A stretch of DNA of 64,000 nucleotides from Emiliania huxleyi CCMP1516 (GCF_000372725.1 NW_005198244.1:1739841-1803840), one strand, 5' to 3'. Shown: positions 20,750 through 32,823, counted from the first letter of the stretch. The notes: generated by a model not told the origin, from the sequence alone. Translations and numbers: made by a program.

Positions 20750-22191
20750 CTAGGGAACGCCTCTTCGCATACACCCCTTCTCACAACATGCACATGTGCA
20801 TGCACATGTGCATGTGCATGTAGTGTTCGGAATCCCCCACGGCCACCCAAGAAGGAAGAAAAAGGGCGACACGGGCCCTGCCGGCGGCTCACGACACACG
20901 AGTGAAACGATATCAAGAGAGACAGTCAGACAGACCGCGCCGCCCGCTACTATATTATCTGGCCCTCCCTCGCCCAGGCGCGGGCCAGGCACAGGGAGAG
21001 CAACGAGGCGACCGCGGCCAGGCCCGCGCTTAGCCTCGAAGGCGGTTGTAGCAAGCGACTCCATACGTCCATAGCACTCCCTGGCGCCCGGCGCCGTGTG
21101 CTCGCGGTATGCGGCATCCTCTATGGGCGCGAGCATGAAGCCGCCGATGGCCGACGCAACCATCAGTGTCGACCGGGTCTGCCCAAACGACGCGGATCCA
21201 AACTCGTCGTCGACGATGAGCGGGGTCAGGCACCACGTCGCGCCAAAGCAGCAGCCGACGATCACGGCTCCCACTTCGACCGACTGGAGCTCGAATACCA
21301 GAAAGGCGTTGACGCCAGTCATGGTCACTGCGGCGAGGAACAGGAAGCCGGTCCTTGAGATGCGGCGCTCGAAGCGGTCGGAGAGGCCGCCCGACGCAAC
21401 CCTCGACACCGCGCTCGCCACCGGCCAGAGCAGGGTCACCTTTGCGGTGGCTGAGGTCTGGCCGAGAGCGGTGTCGATGAAGCTGACGTTGTTGATGAAC
21501 AGGAGGGCATTGGCGACCCAAAGATGGCTAAGAGGCCCCAAAAGGGGGCGCGACACAAGGGGTGGCGAAAGCGCGGAGCCGCCACTTTGCTCGCGCCAAC
21601 GCCTCCCTCCAGTCCACTGCCGCATCCATCCAGTGTACCGCTGTCACGTGCACTGGCGTCGCCGGCTGGAGGTGCGTGTATGGCTGATGGCCCAGCAAGC
21701 TGACGCCAAAGAGGCACCCTGCGACGAGGAGGAAGAAGCTGCCAACGCGAGGTGAGAAGTGGAGCGCGTAGATGGCGCTGAAGAGAGCTGGCGAGAGGCC
21801 AAACGCGCCGTCGAGTACCCCTATCACCTTGCCGCGGTTGGCGGGCAGGAAGCCCTTGTAAGCGGCAATCGCAGACATGTAAGCGAGCGAGGAGCTCTGG
21901 CCGACAAGTACGAACATCGCCGCCGTCGCCTCGAAGGACCGGGCGGGCGATTCAAGCGACTTGGCGGTGGCGGTGGCGGTGAGGATTGCGGCCACCAGAG
22001 CGCCGGTCCGCGGTCCGAACCTGTCCACGAAAACACCAATGTGCGGCCCGACGCAGAAGCCCAGGTTTGACGCCTCGGCGAGCAGTGACACCTCGCTGTC
22101 TGTCAAGTGCTTGACTCGCTTCACGTCGCCACCAAAGGCCGTACACCATGCCACACACCAGGAGCATCGCCACTGCAGAGGCGAGCGACAT
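20750..22191 (-). CDS. Nodulin-like/MFS transporter
   Basis: Polytopic carrier of the major facilitator superfamily, nodulin-like branch. The likely start is ATG 22191 (MSLASAVAMLLVCGMVYG, first membrane helix). After a frame step near 22133 (tiny intron or error) comes HLTDSEVSLLAEASNLGFCV and the MFS loop motif FVDRFGPRTGA. Further helices include AAMFVLVGQSSSLAYMSAI, GAFGLSPALFSAIYAL and VGSFFLLVAGCLFGVSLLG. An intron near 21530-21650 precedes HLWVANALLFINNVSF, then VTLLWPVASAVSRVASGGLS, a second loop motif LSDRFERRISRTG, GFLFLAAVTMTGVNAFLVFE, GAVIVGCCFGATWCLTPLIV and STLMVASAIGGFML. The 3' end is uncertain: the frame stays open to 20750 through a CATG repeat. Direction and substrate cannot be told. 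Confidence 0.75.
20787..20821. repeat. CATGTGCATG short repeat
   Basis: Overlapping RCATGY units (cacatgtgcatg) at the 3' end of the MFS gene. Similar runs occur at 53690-53728 and 61852-61905. Confidence 0.85.
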
Positions 22192-22472
22192 CGCCGCCGC
22201 CTGCGGACATCGCCGCCGCCTGCGGTTTCGTGACCTGCCGCCACCTGCTCCAGCTTTGGACGTGCGTCCCTGCAGCGTTAGTGCCGAAGCAGAAGCGTTT
22301 CACTTTTGAACCAGAAGAAAAACTCGGAAAAAGATCCTACGGGAATGTACGTAAGAGCCACATACACTGAAAAAGAAAAATCGTGCGGGGGACCAGCTCG
22401 GCGAACAAACGGGAAGGCGGCGTTTTTGACCGCTGACATTGAAGCAGTGATCCGCCTCCTTCTCTCCGCTCC

Positions 22473-25400
22473 ATGCCGCCACCAAAGGGCCCGAAGCCGA
22501 GCCACTCCTTCCTCCGCAAAAGGAAGCAGGAGACTGGCTATCTTCAGGCGGTCACGCCACCGGAGGGTTTGCCGACGACGACGCCTAAATCGCGGAGCCT
22601 CGCACCAAAATCGAGGGCCTTCTCGCCTGGCGGCGGGTTTGGGGGGGGGCAAGGAAAACCTTCCGAGGGCCCACTGGACAGCCTCCGCACCATCCCTCCG
22701 GGGCCGGCGCCGCTCGGTATGCTGGGTGTGATGGCGCTCATAGTCATCGGCACCGTCGTCTCGCTCTCGGGCGTGACGCAGGTCGGCGACGACGTCGCCT
22801 TCGTCTACCGAAACTTCCCGTCGCAGAACCTGACCTTTGAAGACGTCAACAAGAAGTTTGTCGAGATGGCCGAGGCGATTGACGATGCGGTCGACCCGTG
22901 CGAGCAGGAATGCCACATGCCCACCCCGGCCCTCGCCTCAGGAGCCCACCCCACCCTGCCTCCATGGCCTCAGGAGCCGATCCACGAGGACTACGTCTCC
23001 ACCTGCTTCCTGCGCCGCATCCTCCCTCCGCCCAACGAGATGTTGTACCACTACCTCCGGCTCGCGCAGCCCTTCTGCTGCCTCGCCGCCCTACTCACGC
23101 TCGTCCGCGCCAGGCATCACTGCCGACCACACCTCGCCACTGCACCCTCGCCGCACTCCCTCCCCTCTTGCCTGTGCAGGCACGCCCGGTCGCTCTACGT
23201 TGGCGAGGCGAGCTCGACGGGCAATGACGGCAAGCTTCACGCGACGGAGGTGCTCTACACCCTCGGCGTCAGTGCGATGGAGCTGCTGGCGGTGTGCGGC
23301 GACCGCCGAGCACCGGGGAGCGAAGCGGGAAGCGGCGATCCGACTGGTTCCCCTCTCTCCTCCCGTAGGTTGTGGCCGCCTTTACAATGCTCGCGAGCGG
23401 CTTTGTCATGTTCCGGGTGCCCGTGCCACACTTCCACCTCCCCTCCGTCCAGATCCGAATCACGACCCGCCCCCACAGCCCCCTCCAGCCTCCCGCACAT
23501 CTCCGCATCTCCCCACGCCCTCCGTGTGCGGTGACAGGTGCTTGTGATTCCGAGCCGCGCGTCGGAAGTTTGCCACATGACCTTTGACCTGATGGGCGAG
23601 TCGCTGTACAACGACACGGCCGGCGGGATCGGGGGCTTTGCTAACGCCACGGCGCCACCACCCGCATCACTCCCGCCCGGCCGCACCCCATGCCTCTGTG
23701 CCTCCACGGTCGGTCGCACCGCTACGCCCGGCGCACCCCCACGGATCCGCGCCCCGTCCGCGCCAGGTGGACAAGCTGCAGCTCTTCTTTGACGACCGCG
23801 AGGCGCTGCTCACCATTCCGTCCACCCACTCTCCCCTTATTGAACGAGTCCCTTGAGCCGCCCCCCCTTCCTCCCCTGGGTGCCTGCCAGGCGTCGCTCA
23901 ACTCGGACATCGACCTCAACACATCGCTCCGCCACATCGGCTCTCTCGTGCCCGAGACGCGCGCCCGAGGTTGCGTCGAGACTGAGCCGAGATCGAGCCG
24001 AGTAGGCTCGCTCGGCCCCGACGCTCGGCCCGGAGGCTGCGTGGCGGTGCGTAAGCTCATCGGGTGTGGCCGCCTCGCCTCCAAGGTGCGCTCCGCCTCC
24101 CTCGCCTCCGCCTCCCTGGCCTTCCTCTCCCTCGCCGCCACCACTGCTCGCCGCTTGTGCCATTGCCTACCCGCCTCCTCCAAGCCACCCGCCTCCTCCA
24201 AGCCCACTGACACCGCGCCCGCCGCCATCCCTCGCTGCGACGCCCGCGACAGCACACGCCCGCAACACGCTCACGACAGTCACGACGCGCCCACGGCATG
24301 TGCCGACAGGTCTGCCACCAGCTTCCGGGCGTGATGAACACGCTGTACTGGGCCATCGCGACGCCCGCGCAACGTCAGCCTCCCCGGCTCGGAGGGACGC
24401 GTCCACGACGCGTCCCGTAGGTCGCGCCTGACGCCTACGTCGACCTCGGTGACCTCGGCCCGGTCTGCGACAAGGGCGAGGCTGTGGTCGACACGGTACG
24501 CTCCCCTCCACCCTCGAGCCCTCGCCGCTGCCCTCTGTTCCGCACGCTGCCCTCTCTGCTCCTCACGCCCTCGCCCCATCGCCCTCGCCCCACCGACCTC
24601 GCCCCACCCTCGAGGGAGCGTGCTCCCCGCCACACGACTGACTGCACACTCCTGTCTGCGCAGGCCGCGCTGATGTGCGACAACGAGACGGCGCGCTTGG
24701 TGGGCGGCAGATGCCCGACAGACATTCGTCCACATCCTTGCTGCAGCTCTCTCCCGACAGCACACACGCCCTCGACCGTTCCCGCTTCCCCCCACCCGCA
24801 GAGCATCGCCACCATGGCGGAGGAGTACGAGCTGCAGAAGCGCGAGCTCCTCGACACGGCATTCTCGTACGCCATGGACCAGATCGGGCCGATGGTGCAC
24901 GCGTACATCATGTCGCAGGCCAACGGCACCTTCCCTAACGCGACGGAGCTGCGCGAGATGCTCAACGGCACCGCCCGGATCGAGGAGATGCGCCCGATCT
25001 GCGACGATGTGGCCTACATCGAGATGGGCGTCATCCGCTGGTTCGTCGGATCGCTCATCGTGCTGCTCTGTGCCGTCCTCTCCTTCGCCTACTGGGGCGA
25101 CTACACCAACTTCGTCATGCTGTGGGAGGCGGACGCCGTCTCGAAGAACGTGCCCGCCGGCGCGGTGCTCGCCGGCGGCGGCTTCGTGCTCGGCGGCCTC
25201 CTCCTCTACAGCGGTCTGATGGTCTTCCACGCGGCCCTCGCGGCGGTCGAGGAGTCGGTCTTCTCGGTCGAGGAGGAGCTCGACCTGCTCAACGGCACGA
25301 TTTCGTTGGAGTACACCACGCTCGAGCTCGTCAACGGCTCGTACGCGAACGTCACCCACACCGTCAGCGGCCGCCAGGCCGACTTCATCCACTCAAAGAT

Positions 25401-27155
25401 TGTCCAGGTCGTGGGCCTCGTCGTTGGGGTGCTCGTGGCCGCCGCGGCCCTCGCGGCGCAGCACGGCATCGCGGCGCGCGACCGGTACGACTCGTCGGGC
25501 AAGGTGACCGAGTCGCTGACGGACAAGTACCTGCCGAGCTTCTTGGCGGGCCCGCTCGAGCTGCTCATCTACGTCGGGCGGCTCCTCAAGGACGTCACCG
25601 CGGTGCTCATGACCGGTGTCCTCCTCCTCGCCGCGTACGCCGTCCTGAAGGTGAACCTGCTCCAGAAGAAGGACCCGCAGATCGTGAACCTCCTCACCAA
25701 GAGCGCGATGGAGCAGCCCCTCTGCGGCGCGCTGCAGCAGCTGCCCTTCACGCCGCTCGTCGAGGCGGCCGGCCCGCTCGCTTCCTCGGACAGCTTCGTC
25801 TCCGGCTTCGAGGCCATCGGCCGCTTCTCTGCGGAGGCGGGGCCGCACTAAGAAGCCACCCGAGCAGACGTCTCTAGGCGGACAGCGCCGCACCCTCCCG
25901 CGCCACAGGAGGGCTGGCCCGACGCATACCCGTCCTCGCGCCTCGTCAAGGACCGCGCCGTCCGAGGCATGCTCAAGCAGATCCTCTCGACGGTCGACAT
26001 CCACGACATGTGCGAGAAGACGCTCAACGTGTCGGAGTCCGTCTACAAGTCGGCCTACACCTGCGTCAAGCTGCCGTACACGATCGACACCGTGGTGTGG
26101 CTCTCCTCCACCATGGTCTCCGAGAAGGACCCCGCCCTGCAGTGCCCGGCCGGCGGCGACGGGCCGACCGGGTCGGAGCGGATGGCGGTGTTCGCGTCGG
26201 GCCTCCACGATCTCGAGGGGCCGTGCGACGCCACCATGGAGTGGGTGTCCAAGTGGGAGCACCTCTGCCAGCTGGTGGACCCGGATGCCTTCGACGAGGA
26301 CGACCCCGCGCTCTCGTACGGCTTCAACGTCTTTGGCTCCCTCGGAGGCCTCGGCAGCATCTTCGGCCTTGGCGGCTCCTACTACCAGCCGCCGGACGTC
26401 GACAGCGGCGACCTGGACTACGACGACTCGTACGGCGAGTACATGGCGGAGAAGAAGGCGGGTGCCGTGGCCAAGCACCAGCGCAAGGAGTCGATGGCGC
26501 TGCTCGACGTGATCCGCGCGACGGTCGCACGGGCCGCTCGGCGGCCCTAGGCTCGAGAGCGTGTGGTGAGACGCGTGCCGTGACTGCCGGTCTAGGTCGA
26601 GCTGCTCAAGGCGTCTAAGGAGTCGTACGAGGCGACGCGCCCCACTCACACCCCCGAGTCACAAGAGGAGGCGTGGCAGGATTGCGAGAGGCGTGACGTT
26701 GCTGCTCATAGGTGATGTACCCGGGCCAGGCGGAGAAGATGGCGGACCGGATGCTCACGTTCGACCGCACAGACGCTCTGCACTTGGTCAACATGACGGC
26801 CGGCTTCGACGCCGACGCTGGCATCGCGTCTGTCTGCGAGACCGTCTACGGCATGCAGTGGGCCCTCGTCACCGTCTTTGCCGGCTGCCTCACCCTCTTT
26901 GGCGTGGCGTGCTACGTCTTCTACCTGCGCACAAAGTACTACCTGATGGAGACGCTCGCCGACCTCAAGCGCGCCTCGCCGCCCCGGAGGAGGCGAGGAT
27001 CGCCCCGAGACTGCGTGAGATCACGCCCCTTTTGCCTCCCACCGCGTAGGCTCGAGCTCATCGAGTACTTCGACGTCGACAACGACGGGCTCGAGGCGTC
27101 GGAGCTCGCAGGCAAGGCGGGCATGAAGCAGGTCATGGCGGCGGAGCTCGCCTGA
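22473..27155 (+). CDS. Six-helix membrane protein with large extracellular loops and a C-terminal EF-hand
   Basis: Divergent from the MFS gene, about 280 bp apart. Many small exons. The N-terminus MPPPKGPKPSHSFLRKRKQE is basic and cytosolic-like, then TM1 GMLGVMALIVIGTVVSLSGV. A long probable outside region has Cys and N-glycosylation-type sites (NLTF, NDTA, NGT, NAT). TM2 RWFVGSLIVLLCAVLSFAYW, TM3 AGGGFVLGGLLLYSGLMVF, TM4 VVGLVVGVLVAAAALAAQHG and TM5 VTAVLMTGVLLLAAYAVLKV are in the exon 24800-25830. Another outside loop (CEKTLNVSESV, YTCVKLPY) follows, then TM6 LVTVFAGCLTLFGVACYVFY. The last exon has an EF-hand loop DVDNDGLEASEL and ends at 27155. The exon near 25830 uses a GC donor, avoiding the stop at 25851. 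Prominin-like topology is a possibility, but no family is recognised. Confidence 0.72.
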
Positions 27156-28423
27156 GCTCGCGCTGCGGGGGGCGGTGCGCAGCTCTCGTCGTCGGCGGCG
27201 GCGGCGTCGCCGCTTCCTGGCATATACGCCATGGAGAAGTTTGTTCGAGACCTCGGGAGCGGCCGCGGCTATTCACACCTCGGCAGTGTGGTCTGGGCCG
27301 GGCAGGGCAGTGTGGGTTTCACACCCGGTGCAGGTAGGGGATCGGGCAGGGCAGTTGTGCGGCAGTGTGCGGGCAGGGCAGTACGGCAGGGCAGGGCAGG
27401 GCAGTTGGGGTCATAATTGCAGGGCTGAGATTCGGGATCTCAGGTGGTGAAAAAAAAGGGGAGACAATTGCTGTGAACATGGAATTTGAATAACAATCTC
27501 AGTGAGATGTGTGAACATGACGGCCGATCGACGAATTACACGCGCGAGCTGGCGAGCTCATATCTGCATCTCAATCTCAAATCTCAGGGGGTCGCCGTGT
27601 GTATCCTTGATGCGTGACACTGCACTACGACTACTCCTCGTCCGACGAGTACTCCGTCTCGCCCTCCCACGCCACGACGGCGTGGGACAGAAATTTTGGA
27701 TTCCTTGGTCGACCCCCGCAAGCCGGGCAGTCTCGACAAGACGAAGGAGGCCTGGCCCCACGCACCTGAGCACTGCCTGTGCGTGCCGCGTCGCCCCAGT
27801 CGCGGGCCTGGCGTGGGGTGGGAGAGGGTCTGTATACGTTTGTGAGGGAGGATGTGTAGCGTGTAGGTTGCCAAGTTAGACGCGCCGGTGAATGCCTGTG
27901 GGGCTGGGGGGAGCGTCGTCTGTCAGTGTGTCACACACATGTTTTCATTTATCATGTTCGATTCCCTTCACATAAACGCACAACCCCCGGGCCCGAAATC
28001 GCATTCCCTTCACACCACTTGGCACTTCGCACAGAGCCACAGAGCACACACAGTCGACATATTTCAGATCTATTACAGTTGTAGTGCGAGGCAAGTGGAT
28101 GCAAGCTAGCGGAACGAGTCGCTTTACACGGTGGGTGGGTGTGTGTGTGTGGGGGGGGGGGGGGAGGGGGGGGGGGGCACCTGCCTGCTGGCTCGGTGTC
28201 TAGCCCATCGTCCGTGCACTGCCCGCGCATGTGTGCATCAAACGCTTAGGAAAAGAAATTCTGGAAAGAAAAGTTTTACAACAAAACTCACCACACTAGG
28301 CACGGGACTGGCGCGCACTGGCACTAACACAGGTACACAACGGAGCCCACAACTCCATCAGAAAGAAAAGAAACCGCGTGACAGCTCCGCTTCTCAGCAG
28401 CGTCGCCGATAAGAGCTGTGGCC
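27156..28423. other. Intergenic, simple repeats only
   Basis: About 1.27 kb. 27290-27410 is a GGGCAGGGCAG-type array. 28135-28180 is a GT/G-run tract. The rest has no convincing ORF. Confidence 0.5.
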
Positions 28424-28497
28424 ATGAAGCCGCCGCCCTTTGTCGCAGCCTTCTCCGAGCCGAACACGTGCGTGCTCCTTCCCGCGAGCGCTGCTAG

Positions 28498-28571
<74 letters not shown>

Positions 28572-28949
28572 CTCGCTGCTAGCCCTCGGCGACGGTCGCT
28601 GATCCGACCCACGCTCCCTGCGCAACCGAAGCGCCTCTTCACTGCCGCCGACTAGACTTTGTGCCCCGGCATATAGCTTCCGTGCCGCCACTACCGCTCC
28701 GTGCCCGCGCCGCCTGCGTGGCCGCGCCGCCCGCGGCTCACAAAAGATGCGCTCCACCCCTGCAGGATCAAGGAGCAGCAGCAAGCGTTCCAGGCGCTGA
28801 AGAAGGCAGCGGGCAACACGCACACCGCCAAGGGCGGCATCGCCAACATGGGCGTCCTGGTGCTCGGCGTCGTCGGCTTCCTCGCCACTGCCAAGGGGCT
28901 GTACAACATGCAGCGCGGCATCAACAAGTACCCCGCCCCTGCTGACTAA
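28424..28949 (+). CDS. Small single-helix protein, cytochrome c oxidase subunit VIIa-like
   Basis: Two exons, 28424-28467 and 28766-28949, separated by a GT-AG intron (gtgcgt...tgcag). They encode 75 aa starting MKPPPFVAAFSEPNT. The second exon gives IKEQQQAFQALKKAAG, then KGGIANMGVLVLGVVGFLAT (one membrane helix) and a short tail ending NKYPAPAD. The pattern KEQQ.AFQ...KGG followed by one helix and a short tail recalls COX7a of complex IV, an inner-mitochondrial-membrane subunit. The match is by eye and weak, so it could be another small respiratory-complex subunit. Confidence 0.6.
28503..28569. repeat. (CT)n microsatellite
   Basis: About 33 uninterrupted CT units in the single intron of the small COX7a-like gene, roughly 200 bp before its acceptor. 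Confidence 0.97.
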
Positions 28950-29543
28950 CAGCAGGGGAGCTGCGACCTCCGGGACTGATATCCCGCCCGCCTTTCGTAT
29001 GCGCGTACGTGTGCTGCATGCTTAGTCGACTAGAGCGGCCGTGTGGGGGGCAGGCGGGGGTGGGCGGGCCTATGCGCGGCACCACTCGAGCCGCACCCAC
29101 ACACCGCACACGCCGCAGCGGGGCCCGCCTCAGCGCCTCGACGGCTTTTTATTTTTATTGTCTATTGACACGTCCTATTCTCGCTAGTTGAGATGGGTAA
29201 AACAGGAGCAGCAGCAGCCCCCCCCCCGCGGCGCGGCGCGCGCCGCCCGCCGCCATGCGTTCCGCGCGCTATATGGCCTACGGCTTTATGCGGCGTGCAG
29301 GACTGGCTCGCTGCATAGATCGTTCGTATATACATACATACAATATAGAGAGAGACACGCACACGGGGCACGGGGGGGGCCGCTCACCCGCTCTCACTGA
29401 GCTGGGACAGTCAGAATCAGTGTCTGAGCCGCGTGTTGCACGTCGCTGTGGCGGCCCGGGGGGGGGGGGGGGGGCTCGACCTTTGTCCCTTCAAATAATT
29501 AAACGATAGAGAAGTCCTGCTCCGAGCAGGCCGAGCAGAAAAC
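28950..29543. other. Intergenic spacer
   Basis: About 590 bp. It contains G runs at 29370-29380 and 29459-29474 and an AT-rich patch near 29140-29170 that could be a 3'-end signal for the small gene. No further gene is seen. Confidence 0.5.
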
Positions 29544-30269
29544 AAACAAGGGACTCATCTCGTCATCTCAACATCATCAGCGCACCGACGCACCACCGCG
29601 CCGGGCGCCCACAAGTACAGTAAACACAACAACCCCCCCCCCAAATCAACGGCAGAGCCCACGTCGGCACGAGACGTAGGCACACAAGAGCCAGGAGAGG
29701 GTCAACCATACACCAGCACGAGTACCGAGAACGAGGAAGGGCCACCAGACGACCAGAGAGGCCAGCGGCGGAGCGCTCAGTGCCCAAACAAGGGACTCAT
29801 CTCGTCATCTCAACATCATCAGCGCACCGACGCACCACCGCGCCGGGCGCCCACAAGTACAGTAAACACAACAACCCCCCCCCCAAATCAACGGCAGAGC
29901 CCACGTCGGCACGAGACGTAGGCACACAAGAGGCAGGAGAGGGTCAACCATACACCAGCACGAGTACCGAGAACGAGGAAGGGCCACCAGACGACCAGAG
30001 AGGCCAGCGGCGGAGCGCTCAGTGCCCAAACAAGGGACTCATCTCGTCATCTCAACATCATCAGCGCACCGACGCACCACCGCGCCGGGCGCCCACAAGT
30101 ACAGTAAACACAACAACCCCCCCCCCAAATCAACGGCAGAGCCCACGTCGGCACGAGACGTAGGCACACAAGAGGCAGGAGAGGGTCAACCATACACCAG
30201 CACGAGTACCGAGAACGAGGAAGGGCCACCAGACGACCAGAGAGGCCAGCGGCGGAGCGCTCAGTGCCC
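29544..30269. repeat. 242-bp tandem repeat, three units
   Basis: Three head-to-tail units of exactly 242 bp (29544, 29786, 30028) that are almost identical. Each contains a C run and a copy of the sequence at the 3' end of the neighbouring pentapeptide gene (ggagagggtcaaccatacac). A broken fourth unit occupies 30270-30333 and contains that gene's real last codons and stop. Confidence 0.95.
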
Positions 30270-30316
30270 AGTGCGCAGAACGGCGGAGCGCTCAGTGCAC
30301 AAGAGGCAGGAGAGGG

Positions 30317-31270
30317 TCAACCGTACACCAGCACTGGCGGGGCGCAGGGCTTGGTCTTTTGCTGGCACTCGACCGCGTGGAGCGAGGGCGCGTTCCTCGC
30401 GCCCGCAAAGTCCGCCGTGTCGAAGCCGACGACGGAGCCCCACACGGCGCCCGTCAGGTCGGCGTCCTGCGGTGTGGCGAGCCACAGGGGAGGGTGAGAA
30501 CAAGGGCCGCCGGAGGGAGACGCGAGAAAGGGCAGGGCCGTGCGGTGCACGCTCGGCGTGTACGCCGGCGTCTGATCGCGGGTGGGATAGAGAGTGCGTG
30601 TAGCGGACCTTGAACGACGCGCCGGTGAGGTCCGCCTCGAATAGGACGGCGCCTGATCTCGCGCATCGAGGTGTGACCTCCCTCTTCCCTCCCTCTCCCT
30701 CGCTACCCTCGCTACCCTCCCTCTCTCGCCGCCACAGGCCCACGTCGGCACGGAGAGAGGGTAGAGAGGGGCGGGGGGCGCTAGGGCGTTGTGGAAGCGC
30801 GCGGCCAGCGGGGACGAGACAGCAGACCGGGAGGGAGATACGGACCGGGAGGGAGGGCGGACCGGGAGGGAGGCGCGCGCCTTTGAGGCTCGCGCCGTCG
30901 AAGCTCGCTCCGCGCAGGTCCGCAGTGGTGAGGTCGGCGCCGTTAAAGGACGCCTTTGGAGCGTTGGCATTGGCGAGGTTCGCCAGCCTGCGGGACGACA
31001 CGAGGGGGGTAGTGGAGGCGCGCGCCCATGCGGCGCCTGCAAACCTCGACTGGCCCATGAGTTCGAGAATGGGGAGGGGGAGGGAAGAGGCCCGAGCAGG
31101 CGGCACGCCGGCCCTCCAAGAAAGAGGATGTGCGCGCCCAGCATCTAGACTCGCGGGCGTGAGGGTGGCGTTGAAGAACTTGGCGTCGTCGAGCTTTGCG
31201 TTCACCTGGCGGGCGAGCTCAGGTGGCGTCGGGAGGGGCAGGGCAGAGGGGCGGGGCATGCTGAGTAGGG

Positions 31271-31344
<74 letters not shown>

Positions 31345-32823
31345 GAGCCGAGCCCACCAGCACAGCATCGTAGAGAGATGCGCCCTGCGCGCCAAAGGAG
31401 GGCGCCACTCAGACGCAGCCGAGCAGCCGAGAGGCAGCCGAGAGGCAGCCGAGAGGCAGCCGAGAGGCAGCCGAGAGGCAGCCGAGAGGCAGCCGAGTCA
31501 CGGTTCGAGAGGTGGGCCTGCCTGCAGGTCTGCTCCGATGAGGGAGGCGTCGGTCAAGTCTGCGTTGTTGAAGACCGCCCGCCGCGCGATCGCCCCCTCG
31601 AAGTAGGCTCCTGCGGGGCGGAGGGGTGCTGCCGGTGCTGGCACCGCCGCACGGGCGGGTGTGGAGGTGGGTGGGAGTCGAGGAGTCGGGGAGGCTGCCC
31701 AGTGTGGCGGTGGGGGTGCCGGTGGGTGCGCCGAGGAGGCTCCAGGAGGAGGGATGCCGCACACCCCGGAAGGACGTCTCGCTGCCGAGCAGGCCGACCA
31801 GGACGGCAAAGGAGAAGCGCGCGAAGTCGGCGTTCGACTTGGAGATGTCGGTTCCTGCGAAGCGGCATCGCAAGTCAGTCACCAGACGACAGCAGTCCAA
31901 CACCCGCCCGCAGGGGCTTGTGCCGCTCATCGTGAACTCCGCAAAGTCGCAGCGAGACCAGTCCCCGGCCTGCATGTTGAGGGCGTGCGTGCAGCGGCCA
32001 GCCGACTTGGCGCCCGCCGCAGCCACGCGAAGCGGGCCTCGGAAGGCGTTCCGCGAGAGTGGCGTCACCTTGACCGAGCAGCTCGCGTCGCCTGGATGCG
32101 AGAGTCGACAGGCTGGCGAGCAGAGACAGGGAGAGGGAGAGGGAGCGGGATCGCGCCTTGCTTCGGCGTCGCCCCTGTGGGCGGAGAGGTGAGCAGGCTG
32201 CAGCGCGGGTAGCCGCTGTACGACGTGAAGCTGGTCGCCCAGCACCGCTTGTCATCCTGACACGCCACCTGCGACGAGGCAGGCGCGGCGGTGACACCTC
32301 TCTGCCTCTCCGTGTCGGGCGGAGAACGAGCGGCGATGGCGGCGGTGGGGGCGAGACGGCTGGAGGCGGGGGCGAGAGCGGCGGCATGCCGGACGGCGGC
32401 GGAGGCGAGGCCGGCGGCGGAGGCGAGGGCGGCGGCGGCGGAGGCGGGCGGTGGTGGCGAGGGCGGCGGCGAAGACGGCGGCGGGGAGGGCGGCTGCGGC
32501 GGTGGTAGTGCGAGCGGTGCCTGGCAAGCCTCGAGCGTCTCGTGCCCCCATGACACGCGTGAGGGCGCGCCGCTAGTAGCGAGGATGCAGTCGCCAGGCA
32601 CGCTCACCCAAATGACGTGCAATCCGGTTGGCGCGCCGTCAGCTACAGACTGCGCTTTCGCCGCGTATGCAGCAGCAGCAGCATGAAGAGGATTGCGGCG
32701 GCCGCGCGTGGAATGGGAGACGGAAGCGACATACTCGGGGAGGACAATCACACGAGACCGGCGAGGCGCCGAAATTGAATCCCACGTGCATCTCGCGTGC
32801 GTTACAATCCTCTTCGTCAGCAC
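30317..32823 (-). CDS. Pentapeptide-repeat protein with Pro-rich linker
   Basis: Multi-exon, minus strand. A possible start is 32823 (MLTKRIVTHARCTW). The N-terminal exon has TGLHVIWVSVPGDCILATSG, then a hydroxyproline-type linker (PPPQPPSPPPSSPPPSPPPP) typical of algal extracellular proteins, then a Cys-spaced block CQDDKRCWATSFTSYSG...CSLL that recalls PAN/apple domains. The C-terminal half is made of pentapeptide A(D/N)LxX repeats spread over exons: AVFNNADLTDASLIGADLQA, ASFNGADLTTADLRGASFDG, LFEADLTGASF, DADLTGAVWGS, FDTADFAGA. The end is CQQKTKPCAPPVLVYG at 30317. Pentapeptide repeats form a right-handed quadrilateral beta-helix; the function is not implied. Introns carry a (TG)n tract and an 11-bp tandem repeat. 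Placement outside the cell is inference from the linker and Cys. Confidence 0.66.
31273..31343. repeat. (TG)n microsatellite
   Basis: About 35 TG units in an intron of the pentapeptide gene. Confidence 0.97.
31414..31498. repeat. 11-bp tandem repeat aggcagccgag
   Basis: About seven copies of the 11-mer directly next to the exon encoding the AVFNNADL block, inside a pentapeptide-gene intron. Confidence 0.92.

Noticed and set aside
24280-26649. Long minus-strand open frames opposite the six-helix membrane protein
   Set aside because: The plus strand has coherent membrane helices and splice sites; the antisense frames are Arg/His-rich shadows.
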